DNA of 64,000 nt, taken from the NCBI RefSeq assembly GCF_030272615.1, contig NC_081406.1, positions 259,275,386 to 259,339,385 of the forward strand, read 5' to 3'. The stretch's first letter is position 1, and each line of letters starts with the position of its first letter. Positions 22,441-34,198 of this stretch are shown in pieces. A program made the translations under genes and the position numbers. The DNA is from Cryptomeria japonica (taxonomy: Eukaryota > Streptophyta > Pinopsida > Cupressales > Cupressaceae). The notes under the pieces were generated by a model that saw nothing but the letters and a program-made list of their open reading frames with translations, was not told the DNA's origin and did not search any database.

Positions 22441-25298
22441 GTTCCATTTTTTGGCAAGAATAATGCCTTGAAGGGTTGTCATAGCTTCCACCTCATGATT
22501 GGTTTGAATGCCAATAGTGATAGCAACCATACCTTTGCAAATGCCTTTATTGTCTCTGAGAATAGCTCGACAGCCTGAAGGACCTAGATTTCCTTTGGCT
22601 GCTCCATCAAAATTGATTTTGAGCCAACCATGGGGAGGGGTTTGCCATTTAACTTCAAGCCTTTTATTATGGTTGATATTATGACCATCAGTGATCTTCA
22701 TATTCTAGGCTCTTAAGATATTTGACTCCAAAGAGTTGTTTGAGTAACAAGAGACCTCCATAGTTCCCATATTTTCCTGAATAGCCCTTTGAATTTTCTG
22801 AAAAACAATGTCTTGATTTAAGGACACATCCCTGAAAATTCGGTTGTTTCTTTCCGTCCAGAGACCCCACAAAATGTGAGGCAGAGAGAGCTACCACATG
22901 CACCTCAGAAAAGAGTTGGTCCAATGAATTTTCCAGGAAGAGAACAAATCTCTAATGTTACTAGGAAACACCCAAGCAAGACTAAAGCTTTTGAGGAAGC
23001 TTTCCCAAATAGAGGTTGAGAAAGAATAGTGGAGGGCAAGATGGTCCACTAACTCTTCCTCTTGAAAGCACAGCACACACCTATTTGGAAGGGCAAAACC
23101 TCTACATTTAAGGTTGTCAACAGTAAGGATCTTATTCTGGAGAATAGTCCAGAAGAACATATTGATTTTAGGAGTTAGCTCTTTTAACCAAGCTTTAGAC
23201 CAGAAAGGATTCATAGGAGGGGAGGGGGAGATGATACAATACATCGAAGATATAGTAAAGGTACCTTTGGGGTTATATCTCAAGATCAGGGAGTCCTCTT
23301 CCTTATTTAGCCAGATAGCAGACAGTTGGGTTTTGAGCTTGGAGAGACTGGGATGAATTCTATCAATGTTCTGCCAGTTGTTCCCATCCCAGTAATCTAC
23401 CACTAAGGTACCAAAAGAGACAATACAGGAGGGGGCATGGGAAGCCCACTCATTGAAATCAATTAGGGGTTTGTCAAAAAGCCAGGGATCCTCCCAGAAT
23501 CTCACTTTTCTACCATTTCCAAGTTTCCATGTCACACCTTTAGCAATCACCTCTTTACATTTAGAAACATGGTTCCAGATATTAGATCCATTTATACTAA
23601 GATCTGAATTAAGAAAAGAAGATAGAGAAGAGGAAAGAAGAGAATACTTACTTCTCCAAATTTTGCACCATTCAGAATCAAAGTTAAACCATCTCCAAAC
23701 TTGTTTTGACAAGAGAGCTTCATTTAAAGTGTGAATCCTCCTAAGTCCCAAACCACCTTTGCTTTTTGGTTTCCAGACCTGATCCCATGCCACCAAGGAC
23801 ATTCTTTGCTTTTCCTCCACCCCAGACCATAGGAATCTTCTTTGAATTTTCTCAATAGCTTCAGCATACTTGACTGGAATTCTGAATAGGCTAAGAGCAT
23901 AAATAGGGATAATTTGCAGAGTAGCCTTAAGAAGAATGAGCTTACCAGCTTGACTTAATAGAGCCCCTTTCCAACCGGCAAGTTTTTTGTGAAATTTATC
24001 AACCAGCGAACTCCAATAGGAGTCAGGAGGGGCAATCCCCATGGGGAGACCAAGGTAGGTAGTAGGAAGGTCATCAATCTTAAACTCCAGAATTTTGCTG
24101 ATCCTTTGTTGTCTTCTCTCTGGAGTGTTAATGAAAAACACATCACTTTTGGCCCAGTTAATAAGCTGCCCCATTGCAGAAGCATATTTACATAGGGTAT
24201 TCTTCAAAACTTTAGCTTCTGAGATGCTTGAATCCCCCATAATTATTGTATCATCAAATAAATGATGGTGTGAACAAATAAGGTCAGTAGAAGAAGGTTG
24301 GAGACCCTAAAGGATCCTATCTGCACCAAATTTTCCATGGTCCGTCCAAAGCATTCTGCCATAATAATGAATAGGATGGGGGAGATAGGATCTCCTTGCC
24401 TAAGACCTCTCGAAGCTTGGAAAAAGGTTGAAGGAGAACCATTGACAAGAATAGAAAAGGATGTAGTAGTGGTAAGTTGGGATAAAAGATCCACAACTCT
24501 TGGGGCAAACCCGAAAGCAGAGAGGACTTTCTGAAGAAGAGACCAGTCCACCCTATCATAGGCTTTGGAGAGATCTAGCTTAAGGATGACACCCTGCTTC
24601 TTCGCTTTAACAAGAGAGTGAATATTCTAATGAACAGTAATAATGGAATCAAGAATTTGTCTTCCAGGAACAAACCCATTCTGCTGGGGTTTAATAAAAG
24701 CCAGGATAATAGACAAGAGTCTAGAGGTCAGGACCTTAGATATGATCTTATAAAAGGAATTGCAGAGGCTAATAGGTCTGAACTTGCCCAGAGAATCAAC
24801 ACCTTGAATCTTGGGGATAAGAGCAATAAAAGTACCATTTATTTCCTTCAAGAGTTTTCTAGCCCCAAAGAATTCCTTAACCCCATTAGCAACATCAGTC
24901 CTGATAATGTCCCAAAACTCCTGAAAAAAGAGCAATGGGAAGCCGTTAGGACCAGGAGCTTTGTTTCCATCAAAGGTTAAAACAACATTTTTAATTTCTA
25001 AGGTGGAAGGAATGGAAGAGAGATAAACATTATTTTGGGCATCAATGAGACAAGGAATGTTCTAAATAAAACAGGACTGAGCTTCAACATCCAGACTTTG
25101 ATCCCTCGAAAGGAGGTCCGAGAAATACCTCTTAGCTTCATTCCTTATTTCATCTTCCTTGACCAACTCCCCACTGTCCACAACTAACTTGTTCATCCTG
25201 TTGGCAGCTTTATGTTTGATAGTTGACATATGGAAGAATTTTGTATTCCTGTCTCCTTCCTTGAGCCATTTGCATCTTGATCTCTGCTTCCAGAACAT
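22441..25298 (-). pseudogene. LINE ORF2: reverse transcriptase, zf-RVT, partial RNase H
   Basis: Segments 25062-25298, 24627-24935 and 24243-24551 carry FRPISLCNSFYKIISKVL, QNGFVPGRQILDSI, RVDWSLLQKVL and ASRGLRQGDPISPILF, all non-LTR RT motifs. The active site near 24255 reads LFDDTIIMGDSS rather than FADD and is a frame apart from the preceding block. 22891-24240 (449 codons) covers the thumb and the zf-RVT domain (CVLC...HLALHY). 22441-22701 is the RNase H start with NFDGAAKGNLGPSG and HEVEAMTTLQGI; the two later catalytic aspartates are missing. Confidence 0.88.
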
Positions 25299-25460
25299 TT
25301 CCTCTTTATTAATAATATCATGGTATTTCTTAAGAATCTCATTCTCCTCAGCAATAGAAATAGTACTAAAACCATCCTTCTGGATCTGGTCCTGTATCTC
25401 TTTTAGGTTTTCCTGAATTTTACTCTTAGCCTCAAATATATTCCCAAAGTTGTTCTTATT

Positions 25461-26327
25461 CTAGATTCGAATGTTGTCCTTCACACTTTTGAGCTCCTTA
25501 ACCACTTTGAACATTGTCGTTCCCTCAACTTGGATACTCCACCATATTTTAATATACTTTTTAATATCAGGGTGAAGAGTCCAAATTTTTTCAAATCTAA
25601 AAGGATATTGTTTTCTTCTGTTGATCAAATCAGCATTAAAAGTAATTGGAAAGTGATCGGAACCAACCCGAGTATGTGCAAATAAAGAACAAAAATACTG
25701 ACTGTACCAATCATCAGAAATAAGAGTTCGGTCAAGGCGCACTTGAATAAAGTCATTACCATTTCTTCTATTAGTCCATGTGAATTTACAACCCTGTATC
25801 TCCAAATCATTAAGAGCTAGAGAATTAATAAAATCCATGAGAGCCATTCTACTTTCCAACTGAGGTGGGTTGCCTCGAAATTTTTCCTCCTCTTTTAAAA
25901 GCATATTAAAATCTCCCATAACCATCTAACTTAAATTTTTGAAACTTTCCCTAGCCTGTTTTATCCTTTTCCAAAAAAAGTTTCTAGCCTTTAAAGTGTT
26001 AGGAGCATAAATGTTTGTGAGAACCCATGAAAAACCATCTTTAAGATGCTCAAATTTAATACAAGAAAAATTACCTTCCTGAATAATGACCTAGCCTTTA
26101 ACAGTGTTAAGATTCCAGATGGTTGCAATGCCTCCAGAAGCACCCTCAAAACTTCCCCCACTAATTTTACCATTTTTGAAAAACTTCAAAGATTCAACTT
26201 TTTCTCTACTCATTTTGGTTTCTTGAATGAGAAAAATGTCAAGATTGCTATCTCTTATCATATTCCTAATAATATCATGTTTATGGGGATTGTTTAGACC
26301 CCTTAAATTCCAAGAGATTATCTTCAT
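25461..26327 (-). pseudogene. LINE ORF2 endonuclease (AP-endonuclease-like)
   Basis: 26091-26327 starts MKIISWNLRGLNNPHK and includes FLIQETKM, the N-terminal catalytic motifs of the exo/endo/phosphatase fold. 25461-25925 continues with MGDFNMLL, LDRTLIS and VGSDHFPI, supplying the catalytic Asp/Asn and the terminal SDH. This domain nicks target DNA to prime reverse transcription. One stop near 25926 and one near 26092 split it. The ATG is taken at 26327 because it directly precedes the conserved motif and lies just after the ORF1 stop. Confidence 0.88.
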
Positions 26328-26331
26328 AGTT

Positions 26332-26634
26332 ACTTACCAATTCCCAACTCCTTGAGAGTTTTCTGAGTTCCATCTGCTATGTTCTTGCTAGCCTCCATGT
26401 CTCTAACTTTGTGATTAGATGGTCACCCTGGGGAAGAGGAGATGTATCCCACATCAACTTGAGCTATTCTGCTGGATTTCCTAATCAAGGATATCGAGGG
26501 TGTTGTTGCTTTCTTACTCCTATGTTTAGGCTGCTTCCATTCCGTTTCTGACATAGGAGCCACTTCTGGATTGGTTAGGATTTTGGAAATTTCATCTTCA
26601 TTACCCCATTTAGAAGTTTTGGACTCAGTTGAAA
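26332..26634 (-). pseudogene. LINE ORF1, C-terminal end
   Basis: An open minus-strand frame, with one stop, enters from the N gap. It is Ser/Lys-rich with basic clusters (KQPKHRSKKATTPS) and ends NIADGTQKTLKELGIGK followed by a stop a few bases before the ORF2 start. Position and composition fit the tail of a plant L1 ORF1 RNA-binding protein; its zinc knuckle would be in the gap. Confidence 0.6.
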
Positions 26635-27134
26635 NNNNNNNNNNNNNNNNNNNNNNNNNNNNNNNNNNNNNNNNNNNNNNNNNNNNNNNNNNNNNNNNNN
26701 NNNNNNNNNNNNNNNNNNNNNNNNNNNNNNNNNNNNNNNNNNNNNNNNNNNNNNNNNNNNNNNNNNNNNNNNNNNNNNNNNNNNNNNNNNNNNNNNNNNN
26801 NNNNNNNNNNNNNNNNNNNNNNNNNNNNNNNNNNNNNNNNNNNNNNNNNNNNNNNNNNNNNNNNNNNNNNNNNNNNNNNNNNNNNNNNNNNNNNNNNNNN
26901 NNNNNNNNNNNNNNNNNNNNNNNNNNNNNNNNNNNNNNNNNNNNNNNNNNNNNNNNNNNNNNNNNNNNNNNNNNNNNNNNNNNNNNNNNNNNNNNNNNNN
27001 NNNNNNNNNNNNNNNNNNNNNNNNNNNNNNNNNNNNNNNNNNNNNNNNNNNNNNNNNNNNNNNNNNNNNNNNNNNNNNNNNNNNNNNNNNNNNNNNNNNN
27101 NNNNNNNNNNNNNNNNNNNNNNNNNNNNNNNNNN
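26635..27134. other. assembly gap, 500 N
   Basis: Exactly 500 undetermined bases, a conventional scaffold filler. Sequence on the two sides need not be adjacent at this distance. Confidence 0.98.
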
Positions 27135-27143
27135 GATTGTTAG

Positions 27144-28030
27144 AGATTGAAACACCTTATCCAAGATCTAATCGATAATGGAACTATCATGATGGATAGC
27201 CATAAGATAAACAAATCACACCTAGCTTTCAAAACTCCACTCCTAAATTATGAAAAAGGTGAACCATCCCAATTAAAAGATGACAAAGAAAACCCAAAGT
27301 GAACTACACATACATATGATGATGTGGTAAATGTCATCATTGTTAAAGATAATCCACCTTCAGAGCCAATCAATGTCATTACGAGAAGCAAAGAAAAGGT
27401 CACCTTTCCGGGTATAATAAAAGACTCAACATCCACTTCACAACAATACAATCTAGTAGAGCAATTACAAAGAATACCCACTCAAATATCATTTTGGAAT
27501 TTCTCGAAGTTTCACCTATGCATAAGGAAATTTTGGAAAAATATTTAGTGGAAACAACAGTTCCAAAAGACATGGATGTGGATCAATTCCAAAACATGGT
27601 GGGACACCTTATAGCCTGTCATTTCTTATCATTTTCTGAAAAGGATGACGCATCCTTGCAACATCCTCACAATGCTCCTTTACATGTTGAAGTCGCCATT
27701 AATAAAAATCGTGTCAAATGCGTACTCATAGATGGTGGAGCAGGCTTAGACATTTGTGCATTAAGTTTAATAAAAGTTTTGGGATATTCAGAAAATGCAG
27801 TAGATCCAAATAAGAAAATAACTATTAAAGCTTATGATGAAGCAAAGTGTTCTTCTAAAGGAACTATGGTGTTGCCAATCAAAATAGGACCTATGGAAAG
27901 GAATACATTATGTTAAGTTTTAGATTTGAACCTCTCTTACAACATTCTTCTGGGAAGACCGTGGATTCACACCATGCAAGCAGTTCCTTCTACATATCAT
28001 CAATGTGTAAAATTTCCTCATGAAGGACAA
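27144..28030 (+). pseudogene. Tat gag-pol: linker and aspartic protease
   Basis: Coding traces from 27144 lead into the open frame 27494-27916, continued after one stop by 27926 onward. The protease motif is VLIDGGAGLDICALSLIKVL; the D-G-G form is usual in Tat proteases, as I recall. The second protease block [20 protein letters not shown] starts near 27943, giving a complete retropepsin-like domain. Upstream (27324-27490) is Lys/Ser-rich linker. Confidence 0.8.
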
Positions 28031-29200
28031 GAGGTCACTATAATTGTATACTCTAGCCAATATTGCAATAATCTGAAGCCAACACAAGATACAAGAGTTC
28101 CACATAACGGAGAGTTAGTATATCCTACCAAAGAAATTCAAGAAAAGTTATGGGAAACCTTTGAGAAAAAGCTCAAATTGAATGAAGAAGGAATGGGAAA
28201 ATATTCTTTGCATAATTTTCCACTTTCACCTAAGTCATATGGAAAGCCTGCAAATATCCAATCAAATACCTCAGAGAAATCAAAAGATATATTTAATGGA
28301 GCATTTGTTAGAGCTGGAACCCTTGAAGAAGAAACCGAAGACAAGGACATTCTTGGTTGGTTGTACAAAGATGAAAATGAAACTAGAGCAACAGCTACAG
28401 AAGTCAATATTCCCATAGAACAATATGGCAATGGTTATAAAATCATGCAAAAAATGGGATATGAAGGAAAAGGACCAATTGGTAAATGAAATCAAGGTAT
28501 TTCAAAACCTATTTGTCCCCACTCACAATCTAAAGAAGATAAATCAGGGCTTGGATATCTAAAAACAAATCAAAAGCAACATAATCATAAACAGCCAAAG
28601 TGGAGAAAGAAATCAGTCTCTAAAGAAGAACAATGGATAGAAAAGCTACAGCAAGCAGCAAAAATAGTAGCCAATAAGCGGAAACAAGAAGAACCTGAGA
28701 AACAAGAATAAGAGATTGCAATCAAAAGAAAAGAAGAATCTTGTCAACAAGTTCAAGGAATATCAACAAGTAGAAAATCTGAACAAGATATTCCAGAAGC
28801 AGTGAAAACTGAGATGACAGAAATTAGAGAACTTTTTGCACCATACAACATTCTTGTGTGGTATAGTGGTATAGCCCTAGACAATGGTTCAGAGATAGAT
28901 TCAAATGAATATGAATGGGGTCCAGATGTCTCATCTAGTATATCAAGTGAAGAAAGAAATGAAGAGAAAGCAGCCATCACAAAGGAAGACTTGTTTATTA
29001 CAAAACAAAAGATGGAGTTAGAAAGAAGACAAGAAGAACTCAGAATCAAGAGAAAAGAGGCATATACAAGACAACAAAAGAAAGAGGATGACAAAGACAA
29101 AGAAATAACCCCACAAGAAGCAAAAACACATATAGATCAAGCATCTGGAAATATCAGATTTTTATCAAATAAAGAGAAAGATGTACCAAGGTATGGCAGA
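28031..29200 (+). pseudogene. Tat pol linker with G-patch motif
   Basis: Frame 27926-28489 ends in [19 protein letters not shown] and, past a TGA, continues NQGISKPI: a G-patch (glycine-rich RNA-binding motif) just downstream of protease. Such a domain follows the protease in some retroviruses and gypsy elements. Beyond it, 28500-29200 is charged and helical (segment 28802-29200 is Glu/Lys/Arg-rich) and of unknown role. It is cut at 29200 by the inserted element and resumes at 32669. Confidence 0.65.
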
Positions 29201-29652
29201 TGTTGGTGTAAATAATTATTCATCATGGATATTATTACACTTTACTTAAGTTTACTTAGGAAATGCATTTCATAGTAGTTTGGGTATGAGACACTTGGGT
29301 GTTTGTGCCACATTGGGATAGTGTGTGTAGGAAAATTTCCACTTTTTATGGTGTTGATCTTGTTGTTACACTCCACATTCAGTGGGTGGTCCACCTCATG
29401 TGGACTATTATATTGTTTCTCCTACCTACCCATACCTATTTCCTACCTAACCTTGTTTCTTATTGAGCCACATGTCATGTTTGTGTGCTCACATATCCAT
29501 AAGCCTTGCCTATATAAGCAGGCTCATCTACATTGTATGTAAAATGGAACAATTGATCATTTATCTATTGATGAGAATACAGTTTATTCTTATCCTATAT
29601 TTTATCTCTATTGTACTTTTCATTGAGCTCTTGATCTTGGCAAAATCTCACA
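29201..29652 (+). repeat. 5' LTR of the gag-only element
   Basis: 452 bp, TG...CA termini. A TATA box (TATATAAG) lies at 29511, about 140 bp before the LTR end, a plausible element promoter. Small ORFs overlapping the LTR are not genes. Confidence 0.93.
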
Positions 29653-29654
29653 TA

Positions 29655-29666
29655 GTATCAGAGCCA
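29655..29666 (+). other. primer-binding site of the gag-only element
   Basis: GTATCAGAGCC, matching the initiator-Met tRNA complement, starts two to three bases inside the 5' LTR end. Confidence 0.8.
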
Positions 29667-30743
29667 TTAGGGCTTCATTGATTGGTTTTTGGAGACATTG
29701 TGGAAGGCTTCTATTTTTGAATTTAAGGGACTATATTTTTTGGAGGAATCTTAGAGCGTTTTCGACCTCACCATTGCGTCTGGGAGGCCATTTCCATAAA
29801 AATCAAGTATAAATTTGACCTATTTTGGCAAAAATTTATTTTTGGGTGTGGAGGAAATTTTCTGCCCAATTTGGGCGGTACGGTATGGAATTTTCGGATT
29901 TCTTATCCAAAAAATAAATAAAAACAAAAATTTTGGAAATTATTTTTTGGGATCCGTACCTTCTTCCTAGTCAGCAGCGCATAGTCAGTGCCACATCAAT
30001 AGTCCAGCTGGCTGCCAAATCACCCTGCCACATCAGCAGCCTAGTTGGCTACCACATCACCTGCCAAATCACTTGCATAGTCAGTGCCACATCAGCACCC
30101 AGTCAGCCATGAAGTTTGGGCGACGGTCATACAACCGTCAAATTTAACCCCACAGTTTGTTCATGTCATCATTTTTTCAAAAATTTTGCAGGCCCCTCTC
30201 ATTGAGCTTTTTGATTTTGCAATTCAACTTCAAATGGCCATATCTTGCTCATTTTTGCTCCTTTTTTGGTGAATTTTTTTTGAAATGGGCTATAATTTGG
30301 TGTACTTTCATGTGGTGGAATTATTTTATGATTTTGATGGACATCTTTTCATAATTCTCAGTTTTTGGTGACTGTACCTATCTAATCCTCATTTCTGCAA
30401 CTTCCAGGTCTCCATTCAGGCTCATACGAACTCCTTTTCAAGTGTCATTTTTTTTGAAAGTACATTATTTTTTGTCTACTCTCAAAATATGCTATCAGTT
30501 TGCAGCAATTGTGGGTAGAAATTTTGCTTTTGTCATATGGTCTTATTTGGCCAATTTGGCATTTGTATTGCATAGATCTATCTTTCTAATCTTTTTCTTT
30601 GAAGTTCTCAGCCTATTGGGGCAGTTGTAAAACAAAATCAGAATTCCACCTTGCCATTGTTTGGAAGTGGCCTATTGTACATGCACTACATATAAAGTGC
30701 CAAAATCATCATTTTGGGGGGGGGTACTTTGATTGAGTGAATT

Positions 30744-31689
30744 TTGGGGGGTGTCTCTTGTGCTTTTGTGCTCTTGTGTTCCTTCATTTTTGCTTCTATT
30801 GGTTTTTTGAAGTTTCCTCTCTTAACTCCTCATAATTATGCTACTTGGAAAATTGATGCATGGAGTAAACTTATGGAAAAAGGACTAACTCATTACATTG
30901 ATGGAACTATTGTTGCTCCTGCTGATCCTAAGGTTGATCCAGTTGGTCACTTGGATTGGCTTACTAAAAATATCATGGCAATTGGTACCTTAAGAAAGTA
31001 TGTATCAAAGGATCTCATTTTTCATATTGAGAAATGTACTCTAATCAAGGATGCTTGGCAAAAGTTTCAAGACTTATATGGTCAAGTTGATGAGATAGGG
31101 GATATCAAATTGATAGTGATCTCACCATGTTAGATCCCAAGAACTTTGATACTATACAAGATTATGTCACTAAGGCAAATGAGTTGAGGGCACAACTCAA
31201 AGATTGTGGCATTGATAAGAAGGATACTCAATTGATATTCAACTTGATAGGCAAGCTTCCACAAGAATATGTAGCATTTGTTTCTAGTTTCCAAACCCAT
31301 AGGATGACAATGGGTTCAAGCTACACAATGCCTACATTTGATGCTTTCAATGAAATGTTGATGATGGAACAAACTAAGTTGATAAGCATGGGCATTCTTA
31401 AGGCTTCTAAGTCTCAAGCATTAGTGGCATTGCAGATTTGGGAGACTTCATTGATGACATTCATCTTCTATTTGATGAAGGTGATCCTTCTTCGATTGTT
31501 GCGAGGGAACACTCTAACCCTCTTGTTAATTCTCTAAATGATCATTCTTTCGAGATTGACATGATTTTGGATACTTATGTACAGCAGTTGGAGGAGGTCT
31601 CTTTATTTTTTGAGGAGACATGTGAGTCTTTGGGACATGTTCTACATCCATCTCCACTAGATCTTGGAGTGCCTTTTTCAGCAGTGTAG
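30744..31689 (+). pseudogene. gag: copia-type gag of the gag-only element
   Basis: Frames 30744-31133 and 31127-31537 overlap at a one-base frameshift. The first has FPLLTPHNYATWKIDAWSKL and KDAWQKFQDLYGQV; the second has MLDPKNFDTIQDYV, LPQEYVAFVSSF and FDAFNEMLMMEQT. This is the copia gag (UBN2) core. No zinc knuckle follows; instead a frame change near 31420 leads into 31438-31689, an acidic stretch (GDFIDDIHLLFDEGD) I do not recognise. The upstream leader (29667-30740) is non-coding and holds degenerate GCCACATCAGCA-like repeats at 29975-30105. Confidence 0.8.
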
Positions 31690-32216
31690 CATAGTTTACC
31701 ACCTTTGGAGGGGGTATCTTTCAGCATCGACATGGGGACACTTGAACAGTTTTCAAAGATTCCTTTCATCATGAGTTTTCTTCATACATCTTCCCTTCAT
31801 GATTGGGGAGAATTTTGTTTCTTCCTAAGGGGAGGAATGTTGTTCGACATTCGTGGAGCAGTTTCTTCATACATCGAGCTTCTATCATTGGTGCAGATTC
31901 CACATTGAGGGGGGGCTTCCTAGCTTCTCTTCTTCTCTCATATGGGGGGACTTTTTCCTCACATGGGGTTTTGTTCCTCACATACTTCTATGAGAGTTCT
32001 TTGTATCTAGTTTTCATCTCTCTTTTGGGGGAGGGTTTTTTCCCATTGGTTTTTTCTCTCTTTCCCCACTTTGTGAGAGATTTCATTGCATTGGTTTGCA
32101 TGCATTTGCATTTGTACATGGGTACCTAACATGGCCTAGTAGCTGGGACCCATCTTGCATTGCTTAGTTGCATTGTAGACTTAAGTGCATTCCCCTAAGT
32201 TGCACTTAAGGAGGGG

Positions 32217-32668
32217 TGTTGGTGTAAATAATTATTCATCATGGATATTATTACACTTTACTTAAGTTTACTTAGGAAATGCATTTCATAGTAGTTTGGG
32301 TATGAGACACTTGGGTGTTTGTGCCACATTGAGATAGTGTGTGTAGGAGAATTTCCACCTTTTATGGTGTTGATCTTGTTGTTACACTCCACATTCAGTG
32401 GGTGATCCACCTCATGTAGACTATTATATTGTTTCTCCTAACTACCCACACTTATTTCCTACCTACCCTTGTTTCTTATTGAGCCACATGTCATGTTTGT
32501 GTACTCACATATCCATAAGCCTTGCCTATATAAGTAGGCTCATCTACATTCTATGTAAAATGGAACAATTGATCATTTATCTATTGATGAGAATATAGTT
32601 TATTATTATCCTATATTTTGTCTCTATTGTACTTTTCATTGAGCTCTTGATCTTGGAAAAATCTCACA
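32217..32668 (+). repeat. 3' LTR of the gag-only element
   Basis: 452 bp, same termini as the 5' LTR and about 96.5% identical by manual comparison. Purine tract AAGGAGGGG at 32208-32216 immediately precedes it. 31690-32207 upstream has no supported gene. Confidence 0.93.
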
Positions 32669-33190
32669 GTAGAACCATAGAAGAACTAAGAGATAGTCAA
32701 GTAGAATTGACTATTAGTCCAGAAGAAACTGAGTTTGAAAGAAGACAAAATCTAGCAAAAGAATTCTCTATATCATGTGCACCAGTATGTCAACTTCAAA
32801 ATGCAAATGAATTTATTGAAAATAATCAAGAAGGATCTTGCAGTACTAAAGACGTGTGTGTTGATATAATCCATTCATTTAAGGGACAAACGTCAGATGA
32901 AGATCCATTTGAGTGTGAACCACAAAATGCTAATACTAATTTCTTTAGAACAGATTGGAGAATACTTGGGAGAGATAATCCTCAAGATAATTCTATCTAT
33001 GACATTACCTACTCTACTCCAAATTATGACCATTATGTCATGAATTTTGAAGCACCTAACGATGACAATGATTATGACTTACCCATTCTTCATCCTAAAT
33101 TAATTGATTGGGATAATCTAGAAAACCCTAACTTAGACGTCTTTTCCAATGATCATGACTTATTGTGTATCTTAATGTTGTCGAACCCAT
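32669..33190 (+). pseudogene. Tat pol linker, resumed
   Basis: An open acidic frame (32647-33192 as read, the first codons lying in the LTR) continues the charged spacer between the G-patch and RT. It includes ISPEETEFERRQNLAKEF and a long Asp/Asn-rich run, with no catalytic motif. Its start at the LTR edge agrees with the insertion model. Confidence 0.6.
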
Positions 33191-33429
33191 AAGACCTAAG
33201 ATATCTTCCTTTGTCGAATCAAGTAACGTTTCTTACAGTCAAGAGATTGCCAAACTTTCCAGTCGCAAAAATAGGAGAGATCTGCTATTCTAATAGAACC
33301 AATAGAAGCAATAAACATTGGAACATCAAAGGATCCCAAGATACTTTATTCTGCTGCCTCATTATCAGATAAAGAGAGGAAAGAATACATAGAACTCTTC
33401 AGTCAAAGACAAATAAATTTTGCTTGGTC

Positions 33430-34198
33430 CTATGCTGACATGCCTGGACTTAATCCAGATCTTATAATGCATCATCTCAATATGGATTTAAAAGAAAAAC
33501 CAGTTAAGAAAAAGCTAAGGAAGATGCATCCACACATTGCTCTTCTTGTAAAAGCCGAGCTAAAGAAACTATTAGAGGTGGGTTTCATAAGACCTATTGC
33601 CTATCCAGAATGGGTTTCAAGCATTGTACCAGTGTCAAAGCCGGATAAAAGCATAAGAGTCTACACCGATTTCAAAGATTTGAACAAAGCATGCCCCAAA
33701 GATGATTTCCCACTACCAAACATTGATATAATTGTGGACTTATTAGCAGGGCATGAGATGTTTTCATTAATGGATGGCTTCTTCGGATACAATCAAATAA
33801 GAATTTCCCCTGGAGATCAAAAAAACATAACATTCACCTCGGCATGGGGTACTTATTGCTGCAATGTTATGCCATTTGGGCTTAAGAATGCAGGAGCAAC
33901 TTATCAAAGGGCCATGACAACAATTTTCCATGATATGATGCATACATTTATGGAAGATTATGTAGATGATATAGTTGCAAAATCTCATACAAGACAAGAA
34001 CATTTGAACATCTTAAGCAAGATCTTTGATAGGTTGGAAAGATATCAGTTGAGATTAAATCCAAAGAAATGTGCATTTGGAGTAACCTCTGGAAAACTTC
34101 TTGGGTACATTATATCAGCCCATGGAATTGAAGTAGATCCTGAAAAGGTAAAAGCCATCATGGAGATGGAGTCACCTAGGAACATAAGTCAATTTTGA
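33430..34198 (+). pseudogene. pol: Tat reverse transcriptase
   Basis: A 252-codon intact frame covers most of RT: DLKEKPVKKKLRKMHP, VPVSKPDKSIRVYTDFKDLN, FSLMDGFFGYNQI, MPFGLKNAGATYQRAM and the active site EDYVDDIVAKS, then GVTSGKLLGYIISAHGIEVD. A TGA after SQF ends the frame where the next motif should continue. YVDD is common in Tat RTs. This is the best-preserved pol domain in the contig. Confidence 0.93.

Larger units (their letters stand above)
22441..26634 (-). mobile_element. L1-type LINE with C-terminal RNase H, 3' truncated
   Basis: Minus-strand order: ORF1 C-terminus (26634-26332), ORF2 endonuclease (26327-25461), RT (25298 to about 24000), zf-RVT region, RNase H start. This is the plant L1/RNH-LINE layout. 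The 5' side runs into the N gap. The RNase H reading stops after its second catalytic residue near 22441 and merges into another ORF, with no poly(A) tract or target duplication visible there. Confidence 0.88.
29201..32668 (+). mobile_element. non-autonomous gag-only LTR retrotransposon
   Basis: Two 452-bp LTRs (29201-29652, 32217-32668), both TGTTGGTG...CTCACA, differ at about 16 positions by eye. Flanks read GCAGA (29196-29200) and GTAGA (32669-32673), a 5-bp duplication with one C/T change. A PBS follows the 5' LTR and a purine tract AAGGAGGGG precedes the 3' LTR. The only coding trace is copia-type gag; no protease, integrase or RT is present. It would need enzymes from a full copia relative. 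Confidence 0.93.

Noticed and set aside
26571-27164. Long ORFs spanning undetermined bases
   Set aside because: They consist of N codons in an assembly gap.
29303-29681. Two small ORFs, repeated near 32398
   Set aside because: Within the 452-bp LTRs of the gag-only element.
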